64,000 nucleotides of DNA from positions 186,001-250,000 of the forward strand of contig NZ_CP032155.1 of assembly GCF_008329905.1 (NCBI RefSeq), given 5' to 3'. A program made the position numbers and the translations under genes. Shown here piece by piece: positions 42,568 through 49,544 of the stretch (the first letter of the stretch is position 1; each line of letters begins with the position of its first letter). The notes below the pieces were generated by a model that was not told the DNA's origin, ran no database searches, and saw only the letters and a list, made by a program, of their open reading frames with translations. This stretch comes from Mycobacterium sp. ELW1 (lineage in GTDB: Bacteria; Actinomycetota; Actinomycetes; Mycobacteriales; Mycobacteriaceae).

Positions 42568-43169
42568 CGTCGGGACTCCTGTCGGACGCGCACGGTGATG
42601 CGGGGTGGCCGGGCCAGCGGCTGGAGTTCGTCGCGGACCGCTCGTGCGACCAGATGCCTGATCTCGGCAATTTCGGGCACAGACACCACGCACCGCAGCG
42701 AGACCTTGCGGGCGGTCGCGGTGCTGTCGACCTGCTCGACACCGGGCACGTCCCGGGCGGCGGTCGCGGCGGCCTGGGCGACGTCGCGCAGGCGGACGTA
42801 GACGGCCCCGCCGCTGTCGCCGCGGGCCGGCACCGCGGTGGCCCGGCGCGGCTTGACCGCGAGCCCGGTCAGCAGAATGCCGACGACGCCCGCCGCGATG
42901 GTCACGGCCAGCACGATGATCGACGGTTGCAGACCGTCAACGGCCTTGACCGCCAACGGAAGCCACTGCTCGCCGCCCACCAGGCCGGCCTGGACGGCGG
43001 TGTCGCGTAGGCAGACGGCGCCGACCGCGATCAGCAGAACCGCGAGAGCGGCCGCGGCATAGCTGGCCCCCGCCGGGGCGAGGGGCACCGCCGCGGGTCG
43101 GCACCGGGACTCGCCGAGCGGGCGATCCTCTGGAGCCTGCTCCAGGGAAACGGTGCTGTGCTCAGCCAC
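42564..43169 (-). CDS. DUF6286-like membrane protein of the Asp23 module
   Basis: ~201 aa from GTG 43169; an upstream in-frame start at 43232 would overlap the 59-aa gene by 71 bases and is less likely. Two spans (~residues 36-55 and 80-105), then a cytoplasmic C-terminal domain with VYVRLRDVAQAAATAARDVPGV and repeated acidic/basic strands, the pattern of the actinobacterial DUF6286 proteins found beside Asp23 genes. It overlaps the 59-aa gene by 8 bases and the AmaP-like gene by 4. Probably part of a membrane-bound envelope-stress complex. Confidence 0.72.
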   Translation of the reverse strand: MAEHSTVSLEQAPEDRPLGESRCRPAAVPLAPAGASYAAAALAVLLIAVGAVCLRDTAVQAGLVGGEQWLPLAVKAVDGLQPSIIVLAVTIAAGVVGILLTGLAVKPRRATAVPARGDSGGAVYVRLRDVAQAAATAARDVPGVEQVDSTATARKVSLRCVVSVPEIAEIRHLVARAVRDELQPLARPPRITVRVRQESRR

Positions 43170-43341
43170 GGCCCCGGCTCCTGAGCCAGGTGGTGGCGTC
43201 GAACTCGCCGTCCCGGTGCCCGCCGATGACATAGCCGATCAGTCCCAGCAGCAGCGCCAGCAGAAAGCCGGTGAAGCCGCCGGCGGCAGCGGCGACCCCG
43301 AGAAGAATTCCGGCGAGCATGCCGGCGGTAGCGGTGGTCAT
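43162..43341 (-). CDS. 59-aa DUF2273-like small membrane protein
   Basis: ATG 43341 is preceded by AGGAGG. Protein begins MTTATAGMLAGILLGVAAAA, has two hydrophobic segments (~8-45, through LLALLLGLIGYVIGG) and a charged tail HRDGEFDATTWLRSRGRG. DUF2273 proteins of this size are regular members of Asp23 clusters. It starts inside the end of the preceding Asp23-like gene (4-base ATGA-type overlap) and overlaps the next gene by 8 bases, so it is translationally coupled in the operon. Confidence 0.75.
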   Translation of the reverse strand: MTTATAGMLAGILLGVAAAAGGFTGFLLALLLGLIGYVIGGHRDGEFDATTWLRSRGRG

Positions 43342-43661
43342 GAATCCTCCTGAGGTGTCGGGTCGGTTGCGGTGTTGGTGGGTGCTGGGGCGATCTCTTC
43401 GACGGTCACATCCACCGGCAGGTCGGGCATTGCGGCACCGACCGCCGAGCGGACTGCGGCAGCGGTCTGGCGCACGGGTGCACCGGTCGCGACCGCGATG
43501 TGGACCTCCACCCGGTCGTCGCGGATGCGCACCCCGGTGACGCGCCGGCCGGGCAGGTAGGTGCCCACCTCGCCGAACATGCCGGGGTGCAGGGCCGCGA
43601 CGCCGGGCACGGCGCGAGCGATGCTCGCGACCGTGTCCGCGGCGGTCGGATCGTCGTGCAC
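43338..43661 (-). CDS. small Asp23/Gls24-like protein
   Basis: 107 aa from GTG 43661, overlapping the stop of the full-length Asp23 gene. Residues ~10-95 have the Asp23 pattern of AVPGV, then VRIRDDRVEVHIAVATGAPV, then a conserved helix and VDVTVEEIAP strand, but lack the N-terminal third of Asp23. It is likely a partner or paralogue in a membrane-associated alkaline-shock complex. Second gene of the module. Confidence 0.75.
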   Translation of the reverse strand: MHDDPTAADTVASIARAVPGVAALHPGMFGEVGTYLPGRRVTGVRIRDDRVEVHIAVATGAPVRQTAAAVRSAVGAAMPDLPVDVTVEEIAPAPTNTATDPTPQEDS

Positions 43662-44119
43662 TATTCGACCCGGGTCAGCTGGCCGGCGGTGTCGTCGCTG
43701 TCGTCGTCGACGAAAATGTCGTGGACGGTGATGTTGACCTCGACGACCTCCAGGCCGGTCATGCGCTCCAAGGCGGCGATGACGTTGCGGCGGATTCCGG
43801 TGGCCAGGTCGGCGATCGACACGCCGTACTCGGCGACGATGTCGAGGTCGACGGCGGCCTGCTTCTCACCGACCTCGACCGAGACGCCCTGCGCGTAGTT
43901 CGTCGACGCGCCGGGGATGCGCTCCCGCAGTGCGCCCACCGCACGACTGGCGTTGCCGCCGAGATCGTGAACGCCGTTGACCTCACGTGCGGCCAGCCCG
44001 GCGATCTTGGAGACGACGGTGTCGGCGATCGTGGTGCGTCCGTGGCTCGTGGCCAGGGGGCCGTTGGCCGCGGCGGCTGGGGCAGTGCCGGCCGGGGTCG
44101 GGGTTGCAGTGGTGCTCAT
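43661..44119 (-). CDS. Asp23/Gls24 family envelope stress protein
   Basis: 152 aa from ATG 44119 with ribosome site AGAGAGGAT; the frame is open upstream but without family similarity. After an Ala/Pro-rich start comes the Asp23 core: TTIADTVVSKIAGLAAREVNGV (~30-51), QGVSVEVGEKQAAVDLDIVAEYG and a C-terminal VVEVNITVHDIFVDDD. In Staphylococcus Asp23 is an abundant membrane-associated protein linked to cell wall stress. It heads a five-gene minus-strand operon, divergent from an ECF sigma factor gene. Confidence 0.9.
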   Translation of the reverse strand: MSTTATPTPAGTAPAAAANGPLATSHGRTTIADTVVSKIAGLAAREVNGVHDLGGNASRAVGALRERIPGASTNYAQGVSVEVGEKQAAVDLDIVAEYGVSIADLATGIRRNVIAALERMTGLEVVEVNITVHDIFVDDDSDDTAGQLTRVE

Positions 44120-44195
44120 TGGGTGATCCTCTCTGTCCTCGTTTCCGTACACCCAGTGAGACGGCGCGGCCGCCGCGAACCGAACGCCGAATCTC

Positions 44196-44211
44196 TGTGG
44201 TGTGCACCACA
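44196..44211. promoter_or_regulatory. inverted repeat between asp23-like and sigma factor genes
   Basis: TGTGGTG-TG-CACCACA, 7-base perfect arms in the 171-base divergent gap. It is placed to control both directions; the binding protein is unknown. Confidence 0.45.
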
Positions 44212-44290
44212 CATCCGAAATGCTCCCGGTACCGAATACCTGGAGTCCGGCCACCGCCGCGACGTTCGATGCAGGTGCGGAAGGCTGCTA

Positions 44291-44869
44291 GTGCTCAGCG
44301 ACGATGCGACCGGGATCTCCCCGCCGGCGGGTGACCGTGACCGGGAGTTGGCGGCCGCCGCCGCAGCCGGGTCCATCGAGGCCTTCGAGGAATTGGTGCG
44401 CAGGCACGGTCCCGCGCTGTACCGGTATGCGCGGCGGATGACCCGGGATGCCGACGCGGTCAACGACATCGTCCAAGAGACCTTCGTCGCCGCCTGGCGG
44501 CAGATCGGGAACTTTCGCGGTGACAGCGCCGTCCTGACCTGGCTGTTCGCCATCTGTGCGCGCAAGGTCACCGACTCGCATCGGGTCAAACGGGCGATTC
44601 CCATCGACGACCGTCTCATCGAGCCGGTCAGTCAGGACGCCGGCGCGAGCCCGTTCACGTTCGCCTCCAACAGCGCCTTCCTCGACGCGATGGAAGAGGC
44701 GCTGGCCGAATTGCCGCCGCGGCAGCGGGCGGTCTGGATGCTGAGGGAGATCGAAATGTTGACGTTCCCGGAAGTTGGCAACATCCTGAACTTGAGCCCG
44801 GACGCGGCCCGGGGGCATCATCACCGGGCGCGGGTAACCCTTCAGCAGAGGCTTCAGCAATGGCGATAG
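44291..44869 (+). CDS. ECF-type RNA polymerase sigma factor
   Basis: 192 aa from GTG 44291 (GGAAGG 7 bases before). Region 2 (~30-95) has FEELVRRHGPALYRYARRM, DIVQETFVAAWRQ and LTWLFAICARKV; region 4 (~130-185) has LAELPPRQRAVWMLREIEML and FPEVGNILNLSPDAARGHHHRAR. No adjacent anti-sigma factor with a zinc finger is seen; the following gene encodes an Asp23-related protein instead. It probably directs the divergent Asp23 operon, and itself, under envelope stress. Confidence 0.92.
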   Translation: MLSDDATGISPPAGDRDRELAAAAAAGSIEAFEELVRRHGPALYRYARRMTRDADAVNDIVQETFVAAWRQIGNFRGDSAVLTWLFAICARKVTDSHRVKRAIPIDDRLIEPVSQDAGASPFTFASNSAFLDAMEEALAELPPRQRAVWMLREIEMLTFPEVGNILNLSPDAARGHHHRARVTLQQRLQQWR

Positions 44870-45297
44870 GAGATCTCGAGATTTTCGACAACGCCGGACG
44901 GCTGTTGCGAGCAGTCCCGGAGCCGCAGTGGCAGGCCATCGAGCCGGCGGTGCTGGCCGCGGTGCGCGCCACCCCTCGGGGTGGCTGGCCGCTGACGGTG
45001 GAGGACCCTGAGCCGGGCACCGCGCCGGGGCGCATCCAGGTCAGCGATCTCGTACTGACCGCGGCGCTGAGCCGGGCGCTGGCCGGTCAGCCGGACTATT
45101 TTGTCGACCGGATTGAAGCCACCTCCGATGACGAAGTGCTGCAAGGTATTCAGATCCAGCTCAGCGGTCTCTACGGAGCCGACCTGGTGTCGGTCACCGA
45201 GCGCGTGCGCGAGCGCGCCGCAGGTGTTCTCGCCGACGTGATCGGACCGGGTACCGCTGTCCCCGTCAGCGTGACGGTGGTCGACGTCCACCGTTGA
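44860..45297 (+). CDS. 145-aa Asp23-related conserved protein
   Basis: Overlaps the sigma factor stop by 10 bases, so it is translated with it. The order of strands and helices (IQVSDLVLTAALSRALAG, then QGIQIQLSGLYGADLVSVTERVRE, then VSVTVVDVHR at the end) is like Asp23/Gls24 proteins, and such genes follow ECF sigma factors in other actinobacteria. Its position where an anti-sigma factor usually lies suggests a regulatory role, which is inference. No membrane span. Confidence 0.72.
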   Translation: MAIGDLEIFDNAGRLLRAVPEPQWQAIEPAVLAAVRATPRGGWPLTVEDPEPGTAPGRIQVSDLVLTAALSRALAGQPDYFVDRIEATSDDEVLQGIQIQLSGLYGADLVSVTERVRERAAGVLADVIGPGTAVPVSVTVVDVHR

Positions 45298-45438
45298 CGG
45301 CGCCGGCCACTATGTGATCGACGACACGGCGATGCGGCGTTCGGTTGCGCGCGGTGCCACCGTCCAACTCCTGTCGGCGCAACAACGCGCCGGTCCCCGA
45401 GGCCGCAATTGCGTTGCGGCGCAAAGGAGGAGGATGTC

Positions 45439-45588
45439 ATGTCAGATGCAAAGGACACCGCCAAGGACGCTGCCGGCGGCATCATCGAGGACCTCAAGGG
45501 TAAGGCCAAAGAGGTCGTGGGCTCGGTGACCGGACGCGACGATCTGGTGCGCGAGGGTAAGGCCCAGCAGGACAAGGCCGAGCAGTAG
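45439..45588 (+). CDS. CsbD family stress protein
   Basis: 49 aa, MSDAKDTAKDAAGGIIEDLK at the start, then GKAKEVVGSVTGRDDLVREGKAQQDKAEQ pattern typical of CsbD (GK.KE..G..TG...L...GK..Q..G). Strong ribosome site AAAGGAGGAGG. CsbD proteins are small, highly charged general-stress proteins of unknown mechanism. A perfect hairpin terminator follows 6 bases later, so it is the last gene of its transcript. Too short for routine ORF cut-offs. Confidence 0.9.
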   Translation: MSDAKDTAKDAAGGIIEDLKGKAKEVVGSVTGRDDLVREGKAQQDKAEQ

Positions 45589-45594
45589 CCGGAC

Positions 45595-45623
45595 GGGCGG
45601 CGCGGGGTACGCCCGCGCCGCCC
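45595..45623 (+). terminator. strong terminator after the CsbD gene
   Basis: 12-base perfect arms GGGCGGCGCGGG (45595-45606) and CCCGCGCCGCCC (45612-45623), loop GTACG. It may serve both the CsbD gene and the convergent thioesterase/ltrA genes. Confidence 0.75.
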
Positions 45624-45631
45624 ATCGAGGC

Positions 45632-46102
45632 TTATGCCCGCGGCGTACCGAGCCGTACGGTTTCCAGCGCCGCCAGCGCGTCGTCGGGAATCGGGACCGG
45701 TCCGTCGTCGCCGAGCAGCACCAGCACGGTGTCACACACCCCGACGCAACGGCCGTCGACGAACAATCCGGTCGACGCGACGAACGACGTGCGCCCGATC
45801 CGTCCAACCCCGGCGCCGGTCTCGATGGTGCCCGGCCAGTGCGCCTCGGCGAGGAAGTGCACCGCGTTCTGTGAGGTGACCAGGCGCAGCCGCCGGGTGG
45901 TCACGTCGTAGATATCGGGAAACAGGCTGCGGTTCATGGTCGCCCGGGCGTTCTCGTGCATCGCCTCGAGCGCCAGGTTGTTGAGGTGGGCGTTGGAATC
46001 CATGTCGCCGTAGCGCGCCTCGACGGTGCCGGTCACGGGGTAGGAGTCCAGCCGCAGCCGCATCTCGTGCGGACGGGCCGCGGTCGTTGTCCAGTCGCTC
46101 AC
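45632..46102 (-). CDS. hotdog-fold acyl-CoA thioesterase
   Basis: 156 aa from GTG 46102. 4-hydroxybenzoyl-CoA thioesterase-like hotdog protein: the YGDMDSNAHLNNLALEAMHE helix region (~31-50) carries the conserved D-x-N-x-H-x-N/NN active-site pattern, followed by the beta-strands of the fold (VHFLAEAHWPGTIETGAGV, GRTSFVASTGLFVDGR). It would hydrolyse an acyl-CoA thioester; the acyl group is unknown. It overlaps the ltrA-like stop by 4 bases and is cotranscribed with it. Confidence 0.85.
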   Translation of the reverse strand: MSDWTTTAARPHEMRLRLDSYPVTGTVEARYGDMDSNAHLNNLALEAMHENARATMNRSLFPDIYDVTTRRLRLVTSQNAVHFLAEAHWPGTIETGAGVGRIGRTSFVASTGLFVDGRCVGVCDTVLVLLGDDGPVPIPDDALAALETVRLGTPRA

Positions 46103-47247
46103 AAGTGCGCAAGCTTATCGGCCGCGTGCCGCCAGCTGACCAGCGCCGCCGCCGCGACCATGATCAGGGCCGCACCGACCGTCGGCTCGGGCAGCAGCGC
46201 CGCGGCCACCATCGCGATGGTCAGCGCCACCACGCAAGCGCTTTGGACGACGTCACGCCGGCCGGCGTCGAGCACCAGCCACGTCGTCAACAGGAACACC
46301 GCCAGCGGGACGGTCAGCGTCAGACCCGCCACCGCATGCGGCAGGTGGCCCTCGCCGAGATGCTCGGCGACGATGACCTCCACCCCGGCTGAGAACGCCG
46401 CGGCCGACGCGAAGATGAAGTAGTGCAGATAGCCCCAGTAGAACGAGCGGCGTCTCGTCGCGGTCTGGTGGTGCTGCGGACGGTCGAAATAGATCCACCA
46501 CATCGAGGCCACGATCGCCAGTGAGCAGACTGCGACCAAGATCAGGCCGAGCCGCGCATCGTCGTTGGACAACCCGCCGATGATCGAATTTGCGGCCGCC
46601 AGAATCGATTCGCCGAGCACGATCAAGGTGAACAGCCCGTACCGTTCGGCGATGTGGTGGTGGTGGTAGGCCGTCGCCTTGTACCGCTCGGCGATCAGCG
46701 CCACCGACAGGTCAGCCAGCGCCAGCGCTGGGAACAACCAAACCGGGCCGTCGAGGAACCACCAGGACACCCACAGCACCTGCACGACGACGATGCCGAT
46801 CGCGTACCGCACGCAGGTGCCGCGATACTCGCGATCGGTGATCGCGGCCCGGATCCACTGTGCGGCCGTGGCCACCCGCATGATCACGTACCCGGCGACG
46901 ATCGCCCCGAAGTCGTTGGACAGCATCGCGCTCTGGGCGCCCGCGGCGATCACCAGGGCGCCGGCCATCTGCACGAACACGGTCAGCCGGTAGAGCCAGT
47001 CGTCGGTGTCGTAGGCACTGGCGAACCAGGTGAAGTTCATCCAGGCGTTGAAGATCGCGAAGAACACCATCGCGTAGGACGCCAAGCCTGAGGCGAAGTG
47101 CTGTTCTTCCCAAAGATGGTGCAGTGCACCGGAAGACTGGGATACGGCGACGACGAAAACGAGGTCGAAGAGTAGCTCTAGAGAGCTGGCCGCGCGGTGC
47201 GGTTCATCGGGGTCGCGGGCGAGCATCGCCCGCAGGCCGGCCGGCAA
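46099..47247 (-). CDS. LtrA family (low temperature requirement) membrane protein
   Basis: 382 aa from TTG 47247, or 375 aa from ATG 47226; no ribosome site decides. The opening ASSLELLFDLVFVVAVSQ is the LtrA signature, and about ten to eleven spans follow. Conserved internal blocks are AERYGLFTLIVLGESILA and a WWIYFDRP loop. The name comes from a Listeria cold-growth mutant; the molecular role is unknown. Downstream partner is the thioesterase (4-base overlap). Confidence 0.88.
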   Translation of the reverse strand: MPAGLRAMLARDPDEPHRAASSLELLFDLVFVVAVSQSSGALHHLWEEQHFASGLASYAMVFFAIFNAWMNFTWFASAYDTDDWLYRLTVFVQMAGALVIAAGAQSAMLSNDFGAIVAGYVIMRVATAAQWIRAAITDREYRGTCVRYAIGIVVVQVLWVSWWFLDGPVWLFPALALADLSVALIAERYKATAYHHHHIAERYGLFTLIVLGESILAAANSIIGGLSNDDARLGLILVAVCSLAIVASMWWIYFDRPQHHQTATRRRSFYWGYLHYFIFASAAAFSAGVEVIVAEHLGEGHLPHAVAGLTLTVPLAVFLLTTWLVLDAGRRDVVQSACVVALTIAMVAAALLPEPTVGAALIMVAAAALVSWRHAADKLAHL

Positions 47248-47266
47248 AAGTGCGGGTCAGCGCTGA

Positions 47267-47377
47267 TTAAACCGGCGGGTAGGCGGGCGGCGGGTAGACA
47301 CCGCGCAGCGCCCAGGGCAACCAGCTGAAGAAGTACTCGACCTCGTCGCTCGCGTCATAGTCCGGATTCGGATCCAT
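47267..47377 (-). CDS. 36-aa acidic-to-proline-rich small protein (possible Rv0157A counterpart)
   Basis: ATG 47377 sits 6 bases after a textbook ribosome site (AGGAGGTG). Protein starts MDPNPDYDASDEVEYFFSWL and ends in a Pro/Tyr-rich tail (YPPPAYPPV). The first half is acidic, the middle aromatic (FFSWLPWAL). No domain known to me. It is divergent from the Rv0158-like TetR gene; M. tuberculosis has a tiny gene (Rv0157A) at that place, so an orthologue is plausible but I cannot compare sequences here. Confidence 0.65.
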   Translation of the reverse strand: MDPNPDYDASDEVEYFFSWLPWALRGVYPPPAYPPV

Positions 47378-47455
47378 CCCTCGCACCTCCTGAGCGTCAC
47401 CGCAATAGAACCGGAGTCTAGTCCGCGGGCCGCAACCGCGACACCGGTCATTAAA

Positions 47456-47474
47456 CTATCCAACCAGTTGATAG
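47456..47474. promoter_or_regulatory. imperfect palindrome upstream of the TetR gene
   Basis: CTATC-CAAC-CA-GTTG-ATAG (one unpaired C) in the gap between the 36-aa gene and the TetR gene. A likely autoregulatory TetR operator serving both directions. Confidence 0.45.
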
Positions 47475-47545
47475 AGAGCCGGCGTTGTCGGCGAACAAAA
47501 TGACGCCGTGCCGGCCGGCGCCGGCACAGGACAAGCGAGGACACC

Positions 47546-48205
47546 ATGGCATCCGAGAACGGGATGACCCGGCGCGAAGAGCTGCTGGCCGTCGCCACCA
47601 AGCTCTTCGCCGCGCGCGGCTATCACGGAACCAGGATGGATGACGTCGCCGATGTGGTCGGCCTGAACAAGGCGACGGTCTACCACTATTACGCCAGCAA
47701 GTCGCTGATCCTGTTCGACATCTACCGCACTGCTGCCGAGAACACCCTGGAGGCCGTACACGACGATCCGTCCTGGACCGCCCGTGAAGCGCTCTACCAG
47801 TACACCGTGCGGCTGCTGACGAACATCGCCGAGAACCCCGAGGGCGCGGCGGTGTACTTCCAGGAGGCGCCCTACATCACCGAGTGGTTCACCGAAGAGC
47901 AGGTCGCCGAGGTCCGGGAAAAGGAGACCCAGGTCTACGAGCACGTGCACGGTCTGATCGACCGCGGGATCGCCAGCGGCGAGTTCTTCGAGTGCGATAC
48001 GCACGTGGTGGCCCTGGGCTACATCGGCATGACGCTGGGCGCCTACCGGTGGCTGCGACCGGACGGCCGGCGCACCGCCAAGGAGATCGCCGCCGAGTTC
48101 AGTACCGCATTGCTGCGCGGCCTGATTCGGGACGAAACGGTGCGCGTGGAATCCCCGCTGGGCATGCCCGACGTGGCGGGCGCGGCCAAGAAGGCGCCCG
48201 CCTGA
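47546..48205 (+). CDS. TetR-family regulator (Rv0158-like)
   Basis: 219 aa. The helix-turn-helix MDDVADVVGLNKATVYHYYA (~residues 31-50) precedes a KstR2/FadR-like ligand domain; the ALYQYTVRLLTNIAENPEG and YITEWFTEEQVAEVREKE segments are typical of TetR proteins sensing acyl-CoA. The neighbours are a tiny divergent gene and the Rv0164-like gene 18 bases downstream. In M. tuberculosis the counterpart Rv0158 follows pntB; here about 20 kb of other genes separates them. Confidence 0.9.
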   Translation: MASENGMTRREELLAVATKLFAARGYHGTRMDDVADVVGLNKATVYHYYASKSLILFDIYRTAAENTLEAVHDDPSWTAREALYQYTVRLLTNIAENPEGAAVYFQEAPYITEWFTEEQVAEVREKETQVYEHVHGLIDRGIASGEFFECDTHVVALGYIGMTLGAYRWLRPDGRRTAKEIAAEFSTALLRGLIRDETVRVESPLGMPDVAGAAKKAPA

Positions 48206-48223
48206 GGCCGATATGATCGGCCG

Positions 48224-48667
48224 ATGCCGCTCGTCAGCAAGACCGTTGAAGTCAACGCCGATGCCGACACGATCCTTCGGATAGTCGCCGACTTCGAGAC
48301 CTATCCGGACTGGAACCCCGAGGCCAAGGCCGTCTATGTGCTGGCCCGATACGACGACGGCCGGCCCAGCCAGCTGCGTCTGGACATGGAGATCCAGGGC
48401 CAGTCGGGCACCTTCATCCAGGCGGTCTACTACCCCGGCGAGGGCCAGATCCAGACCGTGCTGCAGCAGGGTGAGGTGTTCACCAAGCAGGATCAGCTGT
48501 TCTCGGTGGTCGCGATGGGTCCCTCCAGCCTGCTGACCGTCGACCTGGAGGTCGAGGTGTCCCTGCCGGTCCCGGACATGATGGTCAAGAAGCTGATCAA
48601 CGACGTGCTCGAGCACCTGGCCGACAATCTCAAGACCCGCGCCGAGCAGTTGTCCGCCAGCTCGTAG
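48224..48667 (+). CDS. SRPBCC/polyketide cyclase-like protein (Rv0164, TB18.5-like)
   Basis: 147 aa. One START-like SRPBCC domain covers the whole chain: starts SKTVEVNADADTILRIVADF, then the YPDWNPEAKAVYVL loop, strands, and the long C-terminal helix (LINDVLEHLADNLKTRAEQL). Such proteins have a hydrophobic cavity for lipids or other small molecules. M. tuberculosis TB18.5 is a culture-filtrate T-cell antigen without known activity. It converges on mce1R across a short hairpin. Confidence 0.92.
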   Translation: MPLVSKTVEVNADADTILRIVADFETYPDWNPEAKAVYVLARYDDGRPSQLRLDMEIQGQSGTFIQAVYYPGEGQIQTVLQQGEVFTKQDQLFSVVAMGPSSLLTVDLEVEVSLPVPDMMVKKLINDVLEHLADNLKTRAEQLSASS

Positions 48668-48684
48668 CCGCGTCGATCGGCTAC
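48664..48684. terminator. short bidirectional hairpin between convergent genes
   Basis: GTAGCCG (48664-48670) and CGGCTAC (48678-48684), loop of 7, overlapping the stop codons of both the SRPBCC gene and mce1R. Confidence 0.45.
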
Positions 48685-49373
48685 CGCCACATCCCGTTGC
48701 GCTCGAGCTGTTCCAACAGCCGGTGCACGCCGTCGTTGAACTCCGCCGCGGAGAGCTCGGCGAGGGTGGCCTTGTCGCGCCGGCGCAGCGCCTCGATCAG
48801 CCTGCGATGGGTGTCCACCGCGTTCGCACCCCAGGACGGGTCGGTGACATAGATCTGCGGCGGCATGTACCGCGCCGCATGAAGCAGGAACCAGGCCAGT
48901 TTGATCCGGCCCGCTCCGCGGTTGAGCAGCCGGTGAAAGGCGAACTCGGCAGCACCCACGGTGGCCGGATCGCCCTCGGCCACCGCTGCCTCCAACGCCT
49001 CGTTCGCGCGTTCGAGCTCGTCGATCTGCTCGGCGGTCAGCCGGTCGGCCGCACTGCTCACCAATTCCTTGGCAATGGTGGCCTGCAACCAGTAGATGTC
49101 GGCGATGTCCTGGCGGCTCAGCGGCTGCACCACATAGCCGCGCCGGGGCTCGAGTGCGACCATGCCCTCGCCGCGCAGCGTCAGCAGCGCCTCCCGCACC
49201 GGGGTGATGCTGACCCCGAGCCGGGCGGCCGTCTCGTCGAGCCGGATGAACGTCCCGGGCCGCAGGACGCCGGTCATGATCGCTTCGCGAAGGTGGGCGG
49301 CGACCTCGTCGGACAGCTGTGAGCGACGGCTTCCCCGGCGGTTGCCGACCCGTGTGGAAGCCGGTGCGTTCAC
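48681..49373 (-). CDS. mce1R: Mce1R, GntR/FadR-type repressor of the mce1 operon
   Basis: 230 aa from GTG 49373. N-terminal winged helix (~20-85: LSDEVAAHLREAIMTGVLRP, LDETAARLGVSITPVREALL) and C-terminal FCD all-helical ligand domain (~95-220) with conserved His/Asp positions for metal and acid ligands. It is divergent from fadD5 as in M. tuberculosis, where Mce1R (Rv0165c) represses the mce1 operon. A perfect palindrome ATTTGATCAAAT in the shared gap is the likely operator. Confidence 0.94.
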   Translation of the reverse strand: MNAPASTRVGNRRGSRRSQLSDEVAAHLREAIMTGVLRPGTFIRLDETAARLGVSITPVREALLTLRGEGMVALEPRRGYVVQPLSRQDIADIYWLQATIAKELVSSAADRLTAEQIDELERANEALEAAVAEGDPATVGAAEFAFHRLLNRGAGRIKLAWFLLHAARYMPPQIYVTDPSWGANAVDTHRRLIEALRRRDKATLAELSAAEFNDGVHRLLEQLERNGMWR

Positions 49374-49434
49374 GTGACCTCCGGGGACTTGTGTGGCGAG
49401 CGGTCAAGCAATAGTGTGACCCAAGCAACAACAG

Positions 49435-49451
49435 ATTTGATCAAATATAAC
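49435..49451 (+). promoter_or_regulatory. candidate Mce1R operator and fadD5 promoter
   Basis: ATTTGATCAAAT (49435-49446), a 12-base perfect palindrome of the type bound by FCD-class GntR proteins, abuts TATAAC (49446-49451), a good -10 for fadD5. Repressor binding would block this promoter. The transcript would have a leader of about 90 bases. Confidence 0.55.
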
Positions 49452-49544
49452 GATTCCTGCGTTCTCCAGCCACCGGGTTCACGCATCCTTTACGACATAG
49501 GGAACTGTCGTCATTCGGAACTGTTGAGAGGGCAACGAAGACCA

